DNA from: Congzhengia minquanensis
GTDB taxonomy: Bacteria > Bacillota > Clostridia > UBA1381 > UBA9506
Reading direction: 5' to 3'
Length of the DNA: 64,000 nucleotides
Assembly (NCBI RefSeq): GCF_014384785.1
Contig: NZ_JACRSU010000001.1
Coordinates: 372,001 to 436,000 of the forward strand
Positions within the stretch are counted from its first letter, which is position 1. Each line of letters opens with the position of its first letter. Below, in pieces: positions 8,505 through 17,798 of this stretch. The notes under the pieces were generated by a model, which was given only the letters and a program-made list of their open reading frames with translations, was not told the origin of the DNA and did not search any database. A program made the position numbers and the translations under genes.

Positions 8505-8987
8505 TTATATTTTCTTATAGGTAAACAGCACATCTTTTCCTGCGTGCATGGTTCCTGAATTGGTTTTCACAACTTCCGTCTTTTCCGGTTCTGTCAGCAG
8601 CACCGGCGTTTCAAGGGGAAGGCCGTGTTTCTTTAACAGCTCTAAGTCAACCTGGGCAATTTTGTCCCCGGCCTTTACATGGTCGCCGTCAGACACAAAA
8701 ACAGAAAAACCCTCGCCCTTTAAATTCACTGTGTTCACGCCAATGTGCAGCAATAGGTCTGTGCCATCGTCGGTTGTAATGCAAAAAGCGTGCTTTGTGT
8801 CAGTTACGTCTGCCACCACCCCGTCAACAGGGCTTAATACCTCGCCGCCGTCAGGCAAAACAGCCGCGCCGTCGCCCAGCATTTTTTCGGCAAACGCCTC
8901 GTCCGGCACGTCGGACAGTGCCGTAGCCACGCCGTTCATCGGGGCATAAACCGGAATTTCTTTATTCTTTTTTAAAGCGCCAAACAT
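8505..8987 (-). CDS. PTS EIIA, glucose type
   Basis: A 160-residue soluble phosphocarrier that passes phosphate from HPr to the EIIB Cys. Both conserved histidines of the EIIA-Glc fold are present: His66 (DTKHAFC) and the active-site His81 (LLLHIGV). The beta-sandwich pattern, with APMNGV near the N-terminus and GDKIAQVDLE near residues 110-120, matches the family over its full length. It lies between the HPr gene (20-base gap) and EIICB (13-base gap). Confidence 0.93.
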   Translation of the reverse strand: MFGALKKNKEIPVYAPMNGVATALSDVPDEAFAEKMLGDGAAVLPDGGEVLSPVDGVVADVTDTKHAFCITTDDGTDLLLHIGVNTVNLKGEGFSVFVSDGDHVKAGDKIAQVDLELLKKHGLPLETPVLLTEPEKTEVVKTNSGTMHAGKDVLFTYKKI

Positions 8988-9007
8988 TGTTTTTCCTCCT
9001 GTTTTTA

Positions 9008-9265
9008 TTAAAGGTTTTCACGAAAATAAGCAGACAGTTTATCCGCCGCGGCTTTCTCGCCCTCGCCGGATACCTCAACCGTAACCGTGTCGCCGCACTT
9101 AACAGCAAGCGCCATCAGCGTGAATATTTTTTTTAAGTCGGCGGTTTTGCCGTCTTTTTTCATCACAACCGCACAGGGCATCTCCCGCGCCAGCTTTACC
9201 AGCGCCCCGGCAGGCCGGGCATGAATTCCCGTTTCGTCTTGAATGGTATAGGAAAACTGCGTCAT
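9008..9265 (-). CDS. HPr-family phosphocarrier without Ser46
   Basis: An 85-residue HPr. The active histidine His15 in TGIHARPAG is intact, so it should accept phosphate from Enzyme I. At the position of the regulatory Ser46 (LKSIMG in Bacillus HPr) this protein has Lys46 (LKKIFT), so HPr kinase cannot phosphorylate it there. The start at 9265 is set by AAAGGAAG upstream; the in-frame extension to 9430 would overlap the guaA start and promoter. It is the first gene of a dedicated HPr-EIIA-EIICB operon, and the general HPr is probably elsewhere in the genome. Confidence 0.93.
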   Translation of the reverse strand: MTQFSYTIQDETGIHARPAGALVKLAREMPCAVVMKKDGKTADLKKIFTLMALAVKCGDTVTVEVSGEGEKAAADKLSAYFRENL

Positions 9266-9352
9266 AATTTTGTTTCTTCCTTTTAAAATGGTATTCTTGT
9301 AAATATTATGTACGCCCCGTTTTTCTTTTATACGGCTTGTCCGCACTTTTTC

Positions 9353-9381
9353 TTGACGGTGTTTGCAAAATGTAGTATAAT
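9353..9381 (+). promoter_or_regulatory. Promoter of guaA
   Basis: TTGACG (9353-9358), 17 bases, TATAAT (9376-9381), placing transcription start near 9388. The leader of about 40 bases is too short for a purine riboswitch. Confidence 0.85.
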
Positions 9382-9429
9382 TTTTTTGTAAAAAAATTTT
9401 TAAATCCCATTTTATCGGAGGTTTTTTCA

Positions 9430-10962
9430 TTGGAACATGAATTGGTAATCGTATTAGACTTCGGAGGACAGTATAACCAGCTTATCGCCCGCCGGGTGAG
9501 GGAATGCGGCGTTTACTGTGAAATTTTGCCGTATAAAACAAAGCTCAGCGAGCTTGCCGCAAAAGAACCGAAGGGCATTATTTTAACAGGCGGGCCCAAC
9601 AGCGTTTACGACGAAACATCCCCCACCTATTCAAAGGAGCTGTTTTCCTTAGGCGTTCCGGTTCTGGGTATTTGCTACGGCTGCCAGCTCATGGCGCACC
9701 TTTTGGGCGGAACAGTTTCCCACGCGGAAACGCGGGAATATGGCAAAACAGATTTAACACTTTTAAACAGCCCCCTCTTTACTGGCATTGAGAAAAACAC
9801 CTCATGCTGGATGAGCCATACGGACTATATCGAGAAAATTCCTGAAGGCTTTTCGGTCTGTGCAAAAACCAACGGCTGCCCTGTCGCGGCAATGGAAAAC
9901 CGGGACAGAAAGCTCTACGGCGTTCAATTCCATCCCGAAGTGCTGCACACTCCCCGGGGCACAAAAATGTTCAAAAACTTTTTAATGGAGGTTTGCCATC
10001 TGTCAGGCGACTGGACTATGTCGGGCTACGCAAAAGAGGCAATTGCCTCCTTAAGAGAAAAAATCGGCGGTAAAAAAGTGCTGTGCGCCCTGTCCGGCGG
10101 CGTGGACTCCTCTGTTGCCGCAGTTTTAATTCACAAGGCGGTAGGCAAACAGCTTACCTGCATTTTTGTCGACCACGGCCTGCTACGCAAAAACGAAGGC
10201 GACGAGGTGGAAGAAATTTTCCGCCGCCAGTATGACATTAATTTAATTCGCGTGAACGCCCAGGACAGATTTTTGAATAAGCTTGCCGGCGTTACAGAGC
10301 CGGAAATGAAGAGAAAAATTATCGGAGAGGAATTCATTCGTGTATTTGAAGATGAGGCTAAAAAAATCGGTTCTGTGGACTTTTTGGTTCAGGGCACCAT
10401 CTACCCCGACGTGGTGGAAAGCGGTGCAGGCGACGCGGCGGTGATTAAAAGCCACCACAACGTTGGTGCACTGCCTGACGTGGTGGATTTTAAAGAAATT
10501 ATTGAACCCTTAAGAAGCCTGTTTAAAGACGAGGTGCGAAAGCTAGGCTTAGAACTTGGCATACCCGATCATCTTGTGTGGCGTCAGCCTTTCCCGGGGC
10601 CGGGCCTTGCAGTGCGCATTATCGGCGATATTACGAAAGAAAAGGTATCCATTTTACAGGATGCTGACTTAATTTTCCGCGAAGAAATTGCAAAAGCTGG
10701 CTTAGACCGGGATATTCACCAATATTTTGCCGTGCTCACCAACATGCGCAGCGTGGGCGTTATGGGCGACGGCAGAACGTATGACTACACCCTAGCTCTC
10801 CGCGGCGTAACCACCCAAGACTTTATGACAGCTGACTGGGCAAGAATTCCTTATGATGTTTTAGAAAAGGTTTCCAGCAGGATTATAAATGAAGTAAAAA
10901 GCATTAACCGCATTGTTTACGACATTACCAGCAAACCCCCGGCAACGATTGAGTGGGAATAG
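9430..10962 (+). CDS. guaA: GMP synthase (glutamine-hydrolysing)
   Basis: A 510-residue canonical GuaA that converts XMP to GMP using glutamine and ATP. The class I amidotransferase domain (1-195) has nucleophile Cys82 (GICYG) and the His168/Glu170 pair (FHPEV). The ATP-pyrophosphatase P-loop SGGVDSS is at 222-228, and the dimerisation domain ends in IEWE. The start is a TTG at 9430, eight bases after GGAGG; no in-frame ATG fits. It is the full-length partner of the degenerate paralogue at 18791-20098. It has its own promoter and is followed by azlCD after 56 bases. Confidence 0.97.
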   Translation: MEHELVIVLDFGGQYNQLIARRVRECGVYCEILPYKTKLSELAAKEPKGIILTGGPNSVYDETSPTYSKELFSLGVPVLGICYGCQLMAHLLGGTVSHAETREYGKTDLTLLNSPLFTGIEKNTSCWMSHTDYIEKIPEGFSVCAKTNGCPVAAMENRDRKLYGVQFHPEVLHTPRGTKMFKNFLMEVCHLSGDWTMSGYAKEAIASLREKIGGKKVLCALSGGVDSSVAAVLIHKAVGKQLTCIFVDHGLLRKNEGDEVEEIFRRQYDINLIRVNAQDRFLNKLAGVTEPEMKRKIIGEEFIRVFEDEAKKIGSVDFLVQGTIYPDVVESGAGDAAVIKSHHNVGALPDVVDFKEIIEPLRSLFKDEVRKLGLELGIPDHLVWRQPFPGPGLAVRIIGDITKEKVSILQDADLIFREEIAKAGLDRDIHQYFAVLTNMRSVGVMGDGRTYDYTLALRGVTTQDFMTADWARIPYDVLEKVSSRIINEVKSINRIVYDITSKPPATIEWE

Positions 10963-11018
10963 ATGATTAAACCCAAACGTATAATATCCATTGAAACGAG
11001 GTAAAAATTCAAACGAAT

Positions 11019-11735
11019 ATGAACAGAACAAAATTGAAAATAAAAGCGGCCCGCAATGCGTTCCGGGCCGCTTTTCCCCACACCCTACCAATTTTGGCGG
11101 GGTTTCTGTTTTTAGGAATGACCTATGGCATTTATATGAATGTGTCAGGCTTTCATTTTGCATATCCTATGGTGATGAGTCTGATTATTTTTGCAGGCTC
11201 CGTTGAGTTTGTGGCCGTAAATATGCTCATGGGCGCGTTTAACCCCATGCAGGCTTTTTTCGTGACGTTTTTAATTAATGCCCGGCACCTGTTTTACGGC
11301 ATTTCCATGCTGGACAAGTTTAAGGGAACGGGTTGGAAAAAGCCGTATCTAATTTTCGGCATGTGCGACGAAAGCTTTTCCATCAATTACACTGCAAACA
11401 TTCCAGCCGGCATTGACCGCGGCTGGTTCATGTTTTTTGTAACGCTTTTAAACCATTTCTATTGGTTCGCAGGGGCCACCTTGGGCGGTATTTTTGGCTC
11501 TTTTCTCCGATTTAATACCGAGGGGTTGGAATTTGTGATGACCGCTATGTTCGTGGTGATTTTTTTAGAACAATGGGCAAAAGAAAAAAACCACACCGCC
11601 TCTTTGCTGGGACTTGGGATTTCCCTGTTGTGCCTGATTATTTTTGGAAGTAATAATTTTATGGTTGTTTCTCTGCTTGCCATTTTGGCTGTGCTGACGG
11701 TTATCCGGCATCCGCTGGAAGGGGGTAGCATTTAA
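11019..11735 (+). CDS. azlC: AzlC-family branched-chain amino acid exporter subunit
   Basis: A 238-residue membrane protein with about six hydrophobic segments. The AzlC family pattern is visible in [12 protein letters not shown] near residue 30, in [12 protein letters not shown] near residue 65, and in [12 protein letters not shown] with [13 protein letters not shown] further on. With AzlD it forms an exporter of branched-chain amino acids or analogues. Its stop overlaps the azlD ATG by one base (TAATG), so the two are translationally coupled. It lies downstream of guaA without a recognisable terminator between them, so read-through is possible. Confidence 0.9.
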   Translation: MNRTKLKIKAARNAFRAAFPHTLPILAGFLFLGMTYGIYMNVSGFHFAYPMVMSLIIFAGSVEFVAVNMLMGAFNPMQAFFVTFLINARHLFYGISMLDKFKGTGWKKPYLIFGMCDESFSINYTANIPAGIDRGWFMFFVTLLNHFYWFAGATLGGIFGSFLRFNTEGLEFVMTAMFVVIFLEQWAKEKNHTASLLGLGISLLCLIIFGSNNFMVVSLLAILAVLTVIRHPLEGGSI

Positions 11736-12061
11736 TGACGCTTGAGCAGCAAATAATTACCATCTCTATGGTGGTGCTGGCCACCGTAGCCACTCGTTTT
11801 TTGCCGTTTCTCCTTTTTCCGGCCGGAAAGGAAACGCCAAAGTACATTATATATTTGGGAAAGGTGCTGTCCGGCGCGGTGTTTGGCCTGCTGGTCGTCT
11901 ATTGCTTAAAAGATGTTTCCATTTTTTCTGCCAGCCATGCCCTGCCGGAGTTGATTGCCATTTTGACAACCGTTTTTGTCCATTTATGGAAACGGCAAAT
12001 GCTCTTGTCCATTGCAGCGGGCACCCTTTGCTATATGCTGCTTGTTCAGTTTGTGTTTTAA
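11735..12061 (+). CDS. azlD: AzlD-family branched-chain amino acid transporter subunit
   Basis: A 108-residue, four-segment membrane protein matching AzlD in size and in the N-terminal stretch [17 protein letters not shown]. It partners AzlC and is coupled to it by a one-base overlap. No soluble domain is present. Confidence 0.88.
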   Translation: MTLEQQIITISMVVLATVATRFLPFLLFPAGKETPKYIIYLGKVLSGAVFGLLVVYCLKDVSIFSASHALPELIAILTTVFVHLWKRQMLLSIAAGTLCYMLLVQFVF

Positions 12062-12076
12062 AAAGGTACCTATGAT

Positions 12077-12133
12077 AACGGTCTATCCAGCATGAAAAGC
12101 GTTTTTTAAGATAGGATCTGTGCCGTTTTTTTT
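12077..12133 (+). terminator. Probable terminator after azlD
   Basis: An imperfect hairpin with a 5-bp basal stem (AACGG/CCGTT) and an inner CTATC/GATAG pairing, followed by a run of eight T at 12126-12133. The loop is long, so efficiency is uncertain. Confidence 0.5.
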
Positions 12134-12152
12134 GCTGTGCAATTTCTTTTTC

Positions 12153-12181
12153 TTGAAATTGCGGCCAATTTCTGGTATAAT
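12153..12181 (+). promoter_or_regulatory. Promoter of the CofE-like gene
   Basis: TTGAAA (12153-12158), 17 bases, TATAAT (12176-12181), about 45 bases before the start codon. Confidence 0.82.
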
Positions 12182-12231
12182 ATTTTTTGGTTTGATTTTA
12201 CGCAATAAAAAATGGAAGGGTTGAAGAAGTT

Positions 12232-13422
12232 ATGGAGAGAAAAACAGGAACAGTTTCAAGAGGCATTCGGTGCCCCATCATCCGCCAGGGAGACAATCTT
12301 GCACAAATCGTCTGCGACAGTGTTTTAGAAGCTTCTAAAAGCGAAGGGTTTTCCCTTCGCGACAAAGATGTAATTGGCGTTACAGAGTCTATTGTGGCAA
12401 GAAGCCAAGGAAATTATGCAACGGTAAACGCCATTGCAAAGGACGTTAAAACAAAGCTTGGCGGCGGTACCATTGGTGTTATTTTCCCCATTCTTTCAAG
12501 AAACCGGTTTGCCATTTGCTTGCGGGGAATTGCAATGGGCGCAAAAAAAATTGTGCTTCAGCTCAGCTACCCCAGCGACGAGGTAGGCAACCGCTTAATT
12601 TCCCTTGACAAAATAGACGAAGCGGGCGTAAACCCTTACAGCGATGTTTTAAGCCTTGCAGACTACCGCAGACTGTTTGGCGACAACAAGCACGAGTTCA
12701 CCGGTGTGGACTATGTAGACTATTACGGCCAGATTATTCGGGAAGCCGGCGCGGAGTGCGAAATTATTTTTGCAAATCAGCCTCAGGCAATTTTAGACTA
12801 CGCCGATTGTGTTCTTGCCTGCGACATTCATTCAAGACAACGCACAAAACGGATTTTGCTGAAAAGCGGCGCGAAAACGGTTTACGGCTTAGACGATATT
12901 TTAAACGCTTCGGTAGACGGCAGCGGCTTTAACGAACGGTTTGGCCTGCTTGGCTCGAACAAATCCACAGAGGACACCATTAAACTGTTCCCCAACGACT
13001 GCAGGGACTTTGTGTTGGAAACGCAACGGTTGATTCGTGAGGCCGCAGGCGTTCACGTTGAGGTAATGGTGTATGGCGACGGCGCGTTTAAAGACCCCCA
13101 GGGCCACATCTGGGAACTGGCAGACCCTTGCGTTTCCCCGGCATTTACCGACGGGTTAATCGGCACGCCCAATGAGCTGAAATTAAAATATTTGGCGGAC
13201 AACGAGTTTAAAGATTTAAGCGGCGACGAGTTAAAGGCGGCAATTTCAAAAAGCATTCAGGAAAAAGATGCAAACCTGGTGGGCAGCATGGCCTCACAGG
13301 GCACAACACCCAGACAGCTTACCGACCTGATTGGCTCTTTGTGCGATTTAACCAGCGGCTCCGGCGACAAGGGGACTCCGGTGGTCTTGGTTCAGGGATA
13401 TTTCGATAACTACACAAACTAA
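12232..13422 (+). CDS. Coenzyme F420-0:L-glutamate ligase (CofE)-like protein
   Basis: A 396-residue protein whose central and N-terminal parts match the F420 gamma-glutamyl ligase domain: DVIGVTESIVARSQG near residue 50, GGTIGVIFPILSRNRF near residue 80, and the acidic metal-binding stretch VYGDGAFKDP near residue 280. True CofE adds glutamates to F420-0 in methanogens and actinobacteria. At about 250 residues it is shorter than this protein, which has extra C-terminal sequence. No other F420 gene is present here and most Clostridia lack F420, so the true substrate is unknown; another gamma-glutamyl or amide-forming reaction is possible. It is a single-gene unit with its own promoter and terminator. 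Confidence 0.8.
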   Translation: MERKTGTVSRGIRCPIIRQGDNLAQIVCDSVLEASKSEGFSLRDKDVIGVTESIVARSQGNYATVNAIAKDVKTKLGGGTIGVIFPILSRNRFAICLRGIAMGAKKIVLQLSYPSDEVGNRLISLDKIDEAGVNPYSDVLSLADYRRLFGDNKHEFTGVDYVDYYGQIIREAGAECEIIFANQPQAILDYADCVLACDIHSRQRTKRILLKSGAKTVYGLDDILNASVDGSGFNERFGLLGSNKSTEDTIKLFPNDCRDFVLETQRLIREAAGVHVEVMVYGDGAFKDPQGHIWELADPCVSPAFTDGLIGTPNELKLKYLADNEFKDLSGDELKAAISKSIQEKDANLVGSMASQGTTPRQLTDLIGSLCDLTSGSGDKGTPVVLVQGYFDNYTN

Positions 13423-13427
13423 AATAT

Positions 13428-13459
13428 GAGCGCCTGCTTTTTAAGCAGGCGCTCTTTTT
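13428..13459. terminator. Strong terminator
   Basis: A 10-12 bp stem (13428-13439 with 13443-13454) followed by a T run, after the CofE-like gene. The minus-strand secreted protein also stops at 13458, so it may be shared. Confidence 0.88.
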
Positions 13460-16052
13460 AAAATATTGCGTCAACCGCGGCTGTTTTTGTGTTTTCGTCC
13501 CAGTCCACCGTGCAACCAAGCTGTTCGGAGATGAACCGCATGGGAACCATTGTTTTGTCGTTTTCAATATAGGGCGCCACGTCCATCTCAACTGCCACAC
13601 CGTCTGCAAAGGCAGTTTTGCTTCCAATGTTTAATTCAATGCTGCGACCGCCCTTCTCTGCTGTCACGGTACCTGTGGCCCCATTCCAGCCAACACTTGC
13701 TCCAAGCTTTTCAAAAAACAGACGAATTGGCACCATGGTGCGGTCTTGTGAAATTTTCGATTGCGTGAGAAACGACAGCAGCTCGCCGTTTAACTGAACG
13801 CGTACCAGCCCCGCCTGGGTGGGTACATCAAAGGAAAACTGCTCAAATTTTGTGCTGACAAAAAGCCTGTCCCCCACTCTGCTTACCTTTAAAAGTTCTA
13901 AAAAATTGCTTGGTAGAGCAATATCCGTCCAGTTTACACCGTCTGGGGACACAGACAAAATGTTTTCCGTGTTCTTGTCGGTAAGGGATGTCTGCCAGGA
14001 CTTTTTATAGTAGAACACGCCGTCTGTGCTGAAAATTTCTTTTGGCGTTTGCCCTTCGAACACAATTGGAATGTCTTTTTCCTCCTTGCGCTCATAAAAC
14101 GTACTGCCCTTTTTAACCAATAAATATTTTCCATTCCAAACAGGAGTTTCCTCCACCGGTTCAAACGTTTCAAGGTTATCTGTGCGGTACACCTTGTCTG
14201 ATTGCACATAAAGCGTTTTTCCGTCGCTTAAAAATCCGAAAATATAGTCCGGAAACGTTTTTTGTCCCGTTACGTTCATGGAACTGTCTAAAAAATAAAC
14301 CGTATTTTTCCGATTTTTATTCATAATAGAATTTCCAAAATCGTCCCATCCGCAAAATCTGGCGGCATAGCCAGCGCCTGTTTTCACAAGACTGATATGA
14401 TTGCTTTCCGCTTCAAACAGAGTCCGGGTTGTTTCGGGTAAAATTACTTCGTTCCATACGGCTGCATCTTCATCGAAGCGTAAAAGCGCACCGTTTTCCC
14501 ACTTCATCGTTTCCGCGCCGGTGAAAAACACGTCCTTGTTCGTTTGTGTCTGCATGTAGGATGGAAAGGGGGAATATTCCCTGGGCTGTAAATGCTTTAC
14601 CGTGTCAATTCGGATTGAGTTTGCCTGTCCGCCAAAGTTATTTGTAGGCAAAATTACGTCTAAAACATATTCCTTCGTTTCCCCCGGCCCAACTTCTGCA
14701 CTGAACATGCAGGCATCTGTCTGTTCTCCCCACGTAATTTCCTTGCTGATGGCAAAGGGATTTTCCGGTTCTAAGGTAAAGGGGTTTAACATGGTTCCGT
14801 CTTTGTCCCGCGCGATTACAATGTTGCTGGTGCAGGAGCTTTTAATATAGTAATTCAACGTGCGGGGAATGCTGTCCCGGTTTTCAATGGCAAGGCGGTA
14901 GCGGTTGGTCACGCCAAAATTGCCCAGGTTAAACTGAAAGTTTGGATTGGGCGGATTGTTTTTATCCAGCGTTTCCGAGGTAAACGCATTGGGCACATGC
15001 TCGTCAGCCGTCCAGGGGAGCGACGGGTCGTAGCCCGCCGTATCAAAGTGGTAAAGATCCATTTGCCAAACGTTGTCCCGCTGGGATTGCGGCACGCTTC
15101 TGCCGTAGTAGGCAAGCTTGCTGTCGTCTTCATAGGTCAGCGAAAGCATGTCTGAACCCGCGGCGGTGTTTTTGCTCACCATATATTCATCCCGGCTGGG
15201 ATTGATGTTGGTCGTCCAAAATGGCGTCACGCTGCCCTCGGGATGGTATTGGTTAAAAACCTCTGCCGGCACAGGTTCACCGTTCGGCGTGTCTTTGTCA
15301 ATGCATATCTGAATGTCAGTCTCCACAATTGGCAGCGTTTCTTTGTCAATGCCCTTCACCGTGTTGTCGCGCACATATTTCCCCGGCGCGGCGTTTGGGT
15401 CGTGGCTGCTGCGGTCGCCCAGAGTTTTTGTGTGCTTCAGCGCCGCAAAATTCACATCCGCTCTGCCGGATACAATTGTGAAGTCAATAAGCATGTTAAA
15501 GGTCGCCTCGGGCTTTAAAGCTTCATAGTTGTAAAGATACCGGCTGGCCCAGTCGTTTTCCCCGCTGTTTAATGAAAACTCCGCCGGCACATTTTTCGCT
15601 CCCGCAAAGGCCACGTGCTGTTCGTTTCCGGCAAGGGAGCGAATGTTTACGCCCAAATAGTCGGGCCATGCGCCCAAACAGTCCCAAAACTCTACGCCCT
15701 GAGGGGTGTAGTAACCAATGGAATTAATTTTGATCACCGCGCCGTTTTCCGACGTAAATTCCACATCAGGCTCAATGTCGAAACCCGCAAAGTTATAAAA
15801 GCAGAAAAAGACGGAATAGTTGTCCGGACCCAAATCCTCATTCTTCATCAGATACGTTGGGCTGGGGTTATCCGTGCTGGAAAGGTCTGTTTTCGTAACC
15901 GCTTCAGGATTGTTACAGTAGATAAACTGTCCCCCGCCGGCCTTATGAAACCGGATGGGGATTGCCTTGGCATTCGCCGCAAATCCGCCGGGCACGCACA
16001 GCGCAAAAAGCATCAGCACCGCCATGGCTGCGGCAAACAGTTTCTTTCTCAT
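13458..16052 (-). CDS. Secreted protein with C-terminal copper-amine-oxidase-N (stalk) domain
   Basis: An 864-residue exported protein. The signal peptide is residues 1-26 or so (MRKKLFAAAMAVLM, cleavage near GFAANA). A long beta-rich middle of unknown family includes a stretch from about 500 to 730 that resembles exo-alpha-sialidase or propeller-like repeats (repeated W, DG and S-x-DG turns). The last 110 residues are two halves of the copper amine oxidase N-terminal-like domain, each with MVPIRLFFEKLGA- or MVPMRFISEQLGC-type motifs, a stalk common on clostridial surface proteins. The start at 16052 follows GGAGG; the longer frame from 16085 covers the ribosome site. A wall-associated or exported binding role is likely, but no catalytic family is recognised. 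Confidence 0.75.
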   Translation of the reverse strand: MRKKLFAAAMAVLMLFALCVPGGFAANAKAIPIRFHKAGGGQFIYCNNPEAVTKTDLSSTDNPSPTYLMKNEDLGPDNYSVFFCFYNFAGFDIEPDVEFTSENGAVIKINSIGYYTPQGVEFWDCLGAWPDYLGVNIRSLAGNEQHVAFAGAKNVPAEFSLNSGENDWASRYLYNYEALKPEATFNMLIDFTIVSGRADVNFAALKHTKTLGDRSSHDPNAAPGKYVRDNTVKGIDKETLPIVETDIQICIDKDTPNGEPVPAEVFNQYHPEGSVTPFWTTNINPSRDEYMVSKNTAAGSDMLSLTYEDDSKLAYYGRSVPQSQRDNVWQMDLYHFDTAGYDPSLPWTADEHVPNAFTSETLDKNNPPNPNFQFNLGNFGVTNRYRLAIENRDSIPRTLNYYIKSSCTSNIVIARDKDGTMLNPFTLEPENPFAISKEITWGEQTDACMFSAEVGPGETKEYVLDVILPTNNFGGQANSIRIDTVKHLQPREYSPFPSYMQTQTNKDVFFTGAETMKWENGALLRFDEDAAVWNEVILPETTRTLFEAESNHISLVKTGAGYAARFCGWDDFGNSIMNKNRKNTVYFLDSSMNVTGQKTFPDYIFGFLSDGKTLYVQSDKVYRTDNLETFEPVEETPVWNGKYLLVKKGSTFYERKEEKDIPIVFEGQTPKEIFSTDGVFYYKKSWQTSLTDKNTENILSVSPDGVNWTDIALPSNFLELLKVSRVGDRLFVSTKFEQFSFDVPTQAGLVRVQLNGELLSFLTQSKISQDRTMVPIRLFFEKLGASVGWNGATGTVTAEKGGRSIELNIGSKTAFADGVAVEMDVAPYIENDKTMVPMRFISEQLGCTVDWDENTKTAAVDAIF

Positions 16053-16222
16053 TTTCCATCCTCCTTTATGCTGTTTTTGTTTCATTATATCACATTGCTA
16101 TTACAGTTCCATGTCTGCCGTATTACGTTTCTGTCACGACAAAATTCGCCTAAAATATAAGCACACTCCGACGGGATTCGGCATAACAATATAGTGTAAC
16201 TAAAATTTTAGGAGTGATATTT

Positions 16223-16576
16223 ATGACCGAAATGCAGTCATTAGAAATCAGAACTTGTCCAACGGTTAGCACACATTACACAACTGTAGGCGTGCCCGTG
16301 TCAATTGTTCCCTTTGCAAATCCTGGCACCATTTCCATTCAGTGCTGCGGAGCACCCGAAATCAGTGTAGGAACCGCTCCGGCAGGTGAAATTAACGGTT
16401 GCTGCGACTTTACCATTTCTCAGACTATGAGAATTGAAATCCCCATGGTATTCGGCGCCAGCGTCTTAATGGGTGAAACCCATGTAGAGTGCGGCGGCAC
16501 AACGGGTGCTGCGGAAGGAAATTGCGGATGTGGTTGTGAAGAAGCTGTGACAGCAGAGGAAGAAGAAACCGAATAG
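16223..16576 (+). CDS. Small cysteine-rich protein of unknown function
   Basis: A 117-residue protein I do not recognise. It has nine Cys, including adjacent pairs (QCCGAP, NGCCDF) and a CGCGC cluster, and ends in an acidic tail of Glu residues. The middle is beta-like, with Pro/Val/Ile alternation around VPVSIVPFAN. It has no signal peptide and no membrane segment. The ATG at 16223 has AGGAG eight bases before it, preferred over the GTG at 16214, which overlaps that ribosome site. It precedes the DUF4474 gene by 112 bases with a long hairpin between. Metal binding, or a coat or envelope component, are possibilities only. Confidence 0.65.
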   Translation: MTEMQSLEIRTCPTVSTHYTTVGVPVSIVPFANPGTISIQCCGAPEISVGTAPAGEINGCCDFTISQTMRIEIPMVFGASVLMGETHVECGGTTGAAEGNCGCGCEEAVTAEEEETE

Positions 16577-16593
16577 CGTTTTTTGTTCCGCGC

Positions 16594-16626
16594 AATACCC
16601 CTGAAAACTATGATTTCAGGGGTATT
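16594..16626 (+). terminator. Thirteen-base-pair hairpin, possible weak terminator
   Basis: A perfect 13-bp stem (16594-16606 with 16614-16626) and a 7-base loop lie between the Cys-rich gene and DUF4474. The bases that follow are not a clean T run, so it may be an attenuator or mRNA-stability hairpin instead. Confidence 0.5.
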
Positions 16627-16688
16627 GTTATGCGGCCCAATATCACTTTTGCCCGTCTGAACTTCAGACGGCAGAAAGGAGAGTTTTT

Positions 16689-17795
16689 ATGCCACTGCCG
16701 ATTATCATTGCCATTTCAGCGGTTGCCGCTGTAGTGGTTATTTTAGTGCTGATTTGGCTCGTTAGAATCATTGCCTTTCGGCCAACGGCTGATAAAGCAA
16801 AGCAGCTAAAAGAACTAAATGACGATTTAGAACCTGCCGGTTTTGCCTATAACATGAAAGAAGACTATTTTTATTCTCTGAAAAACTGCTGGCAGCGGGA
16901 GGTCGGATATTGCAGGCTTTATGATGAAGGTTCGCCGTTTTTCAACATGATAATGGACTGCGAGCCCATCACCTTTTCCTACGGCGGAAAGCGCTGGTTA
17001 ATTGAGCTGTGGAAAGGCCAGTATGGTATTACCACAGGTGCAGAAATTGGAATTTATAACACCATGCGCGAAGACATACACTCCGAAAAATTTACCGGAA
17101 CGTTTTATGAACCCATTAGCGACGCAGAGCAAATGGATCTTTCCTTTGTCCTGCGAAAAAACGGAAAAGTGCTGCTAAAAAGAAAAGGCCTGCACTGGTG
17201 GCTCACCGCGTTTAAGCTGGGCGAATTTTCAGAAACAAATACCTTAACCATGGAGGCCAAAATTAAGTTTCCCAACCGTGCAATGTGCTGGGCGTTTGTC
17301 AACGGCTTAATGCGGACTGGCTACCGCCCCCAGGAGTTTTCCATTCATTTTAAAACGGTTACAATTTATTTTGACAAGCCCCACTCCCCGCAGCCTGTGA
17401 CCCAGGAGGGAATTCAGGAAGACGTCGTTCAGGGCGTGAACAAAAACAACTGCAAGCTTTATAACACCGTAACGTCGCGATATACCGACACGTTGGATAA
17501 GCTGGAATATTTAAAGGCATTTGCACCGGAGCTTTACGAAATTATGATGCACTCGCTGTATGCAAAGGGATTTTTCTCGGCGTTTGAATGGATTATCAAA
17601 ATCATTCACGGGCACCGCCCGCCAAAACCGCCCGAACCGCCAAAGCCTCCCTGCCCTCCGCCGAAACCGCCCTGTCCCCCGACAGAGACCTGCACGGAGT
17701 CCCAGCCGGCAGACGCGGAAACGCTGAGAAGAATTAACAGCCGGCAGAAGGCGCCCAGTGCGCACGAAAACAGCGGCCACGACAACGAGGTGTAG
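16689..17795 (+). CDS. DUF4474 membrane-anchored protein
   Basis: A 368-residue protein with one N-terminal membrane helix (residues 4-28) and a large soluble domain of the DUF4474 family. The family is recognised from the block DYFYSLKNCWQREVGYC and the following FSYGGKRWLIELWKGQYGI near residue 100. No reaction is known for the family. A proline-rich tail with PPKPP and CPPP repeats (about residues 308-335) follows, then a hydrophilic end. GAAAGGAGAG gives a good ribosome site. The metallophosphoesterase starts 3 bases after its stop, so the two are one operon and may work together at the membrane. Confidence 0.78.
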   Translation: MPLPIIIAISAVAAVVVILVLIWLVRIIAFRPTADKAKQLKELNDDLEPAGFAYNMKEDYFYSLKNCWQREVGYCRLYDEGSPFFNMIMDCEPITFSYGGKRWLIELWKGQYGITTGAEIGIYNTMREDIHSEKFTGTFYEPISDAEQMDLSFVLRKNGKVLLKRKGLHWWLTAFKLGEFSETNTLTMEAKIKFPNRAMCWAFVNGLMRTGYRPQEFSIHFKTVTIYFDKPHSPQPVTQEGIQEDVVQGVNKNNCKLYNTVTSRYTDTLDKLEYLKAFAPELYEIMMHSLYAKGFFSAFEWIIKIIHGHRPPKPPEPPKPPCPPPKPPCPPTETCTESQPADAETLRRINSRQKAPSAHENSGHDNEV

Positions 17796-17798
17796 GCT

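Noticed and set aside
9388..9429. Purine riboswitch before guaA
   Set aside because: The leader is only about 40 bases and has no aptamer motif.
12232..13422. Evidence for an F420 biosynthesis pathway
   Set aside because: Only one CofE-like gene is present; no cofC, cofD or fbiC-like gene is in the window.
17625..17690. Tandem CCGCC-type repeats as a regulatory element
   Set aside because: They encode the proline-rich tail of the DUF4474 protein in frame.
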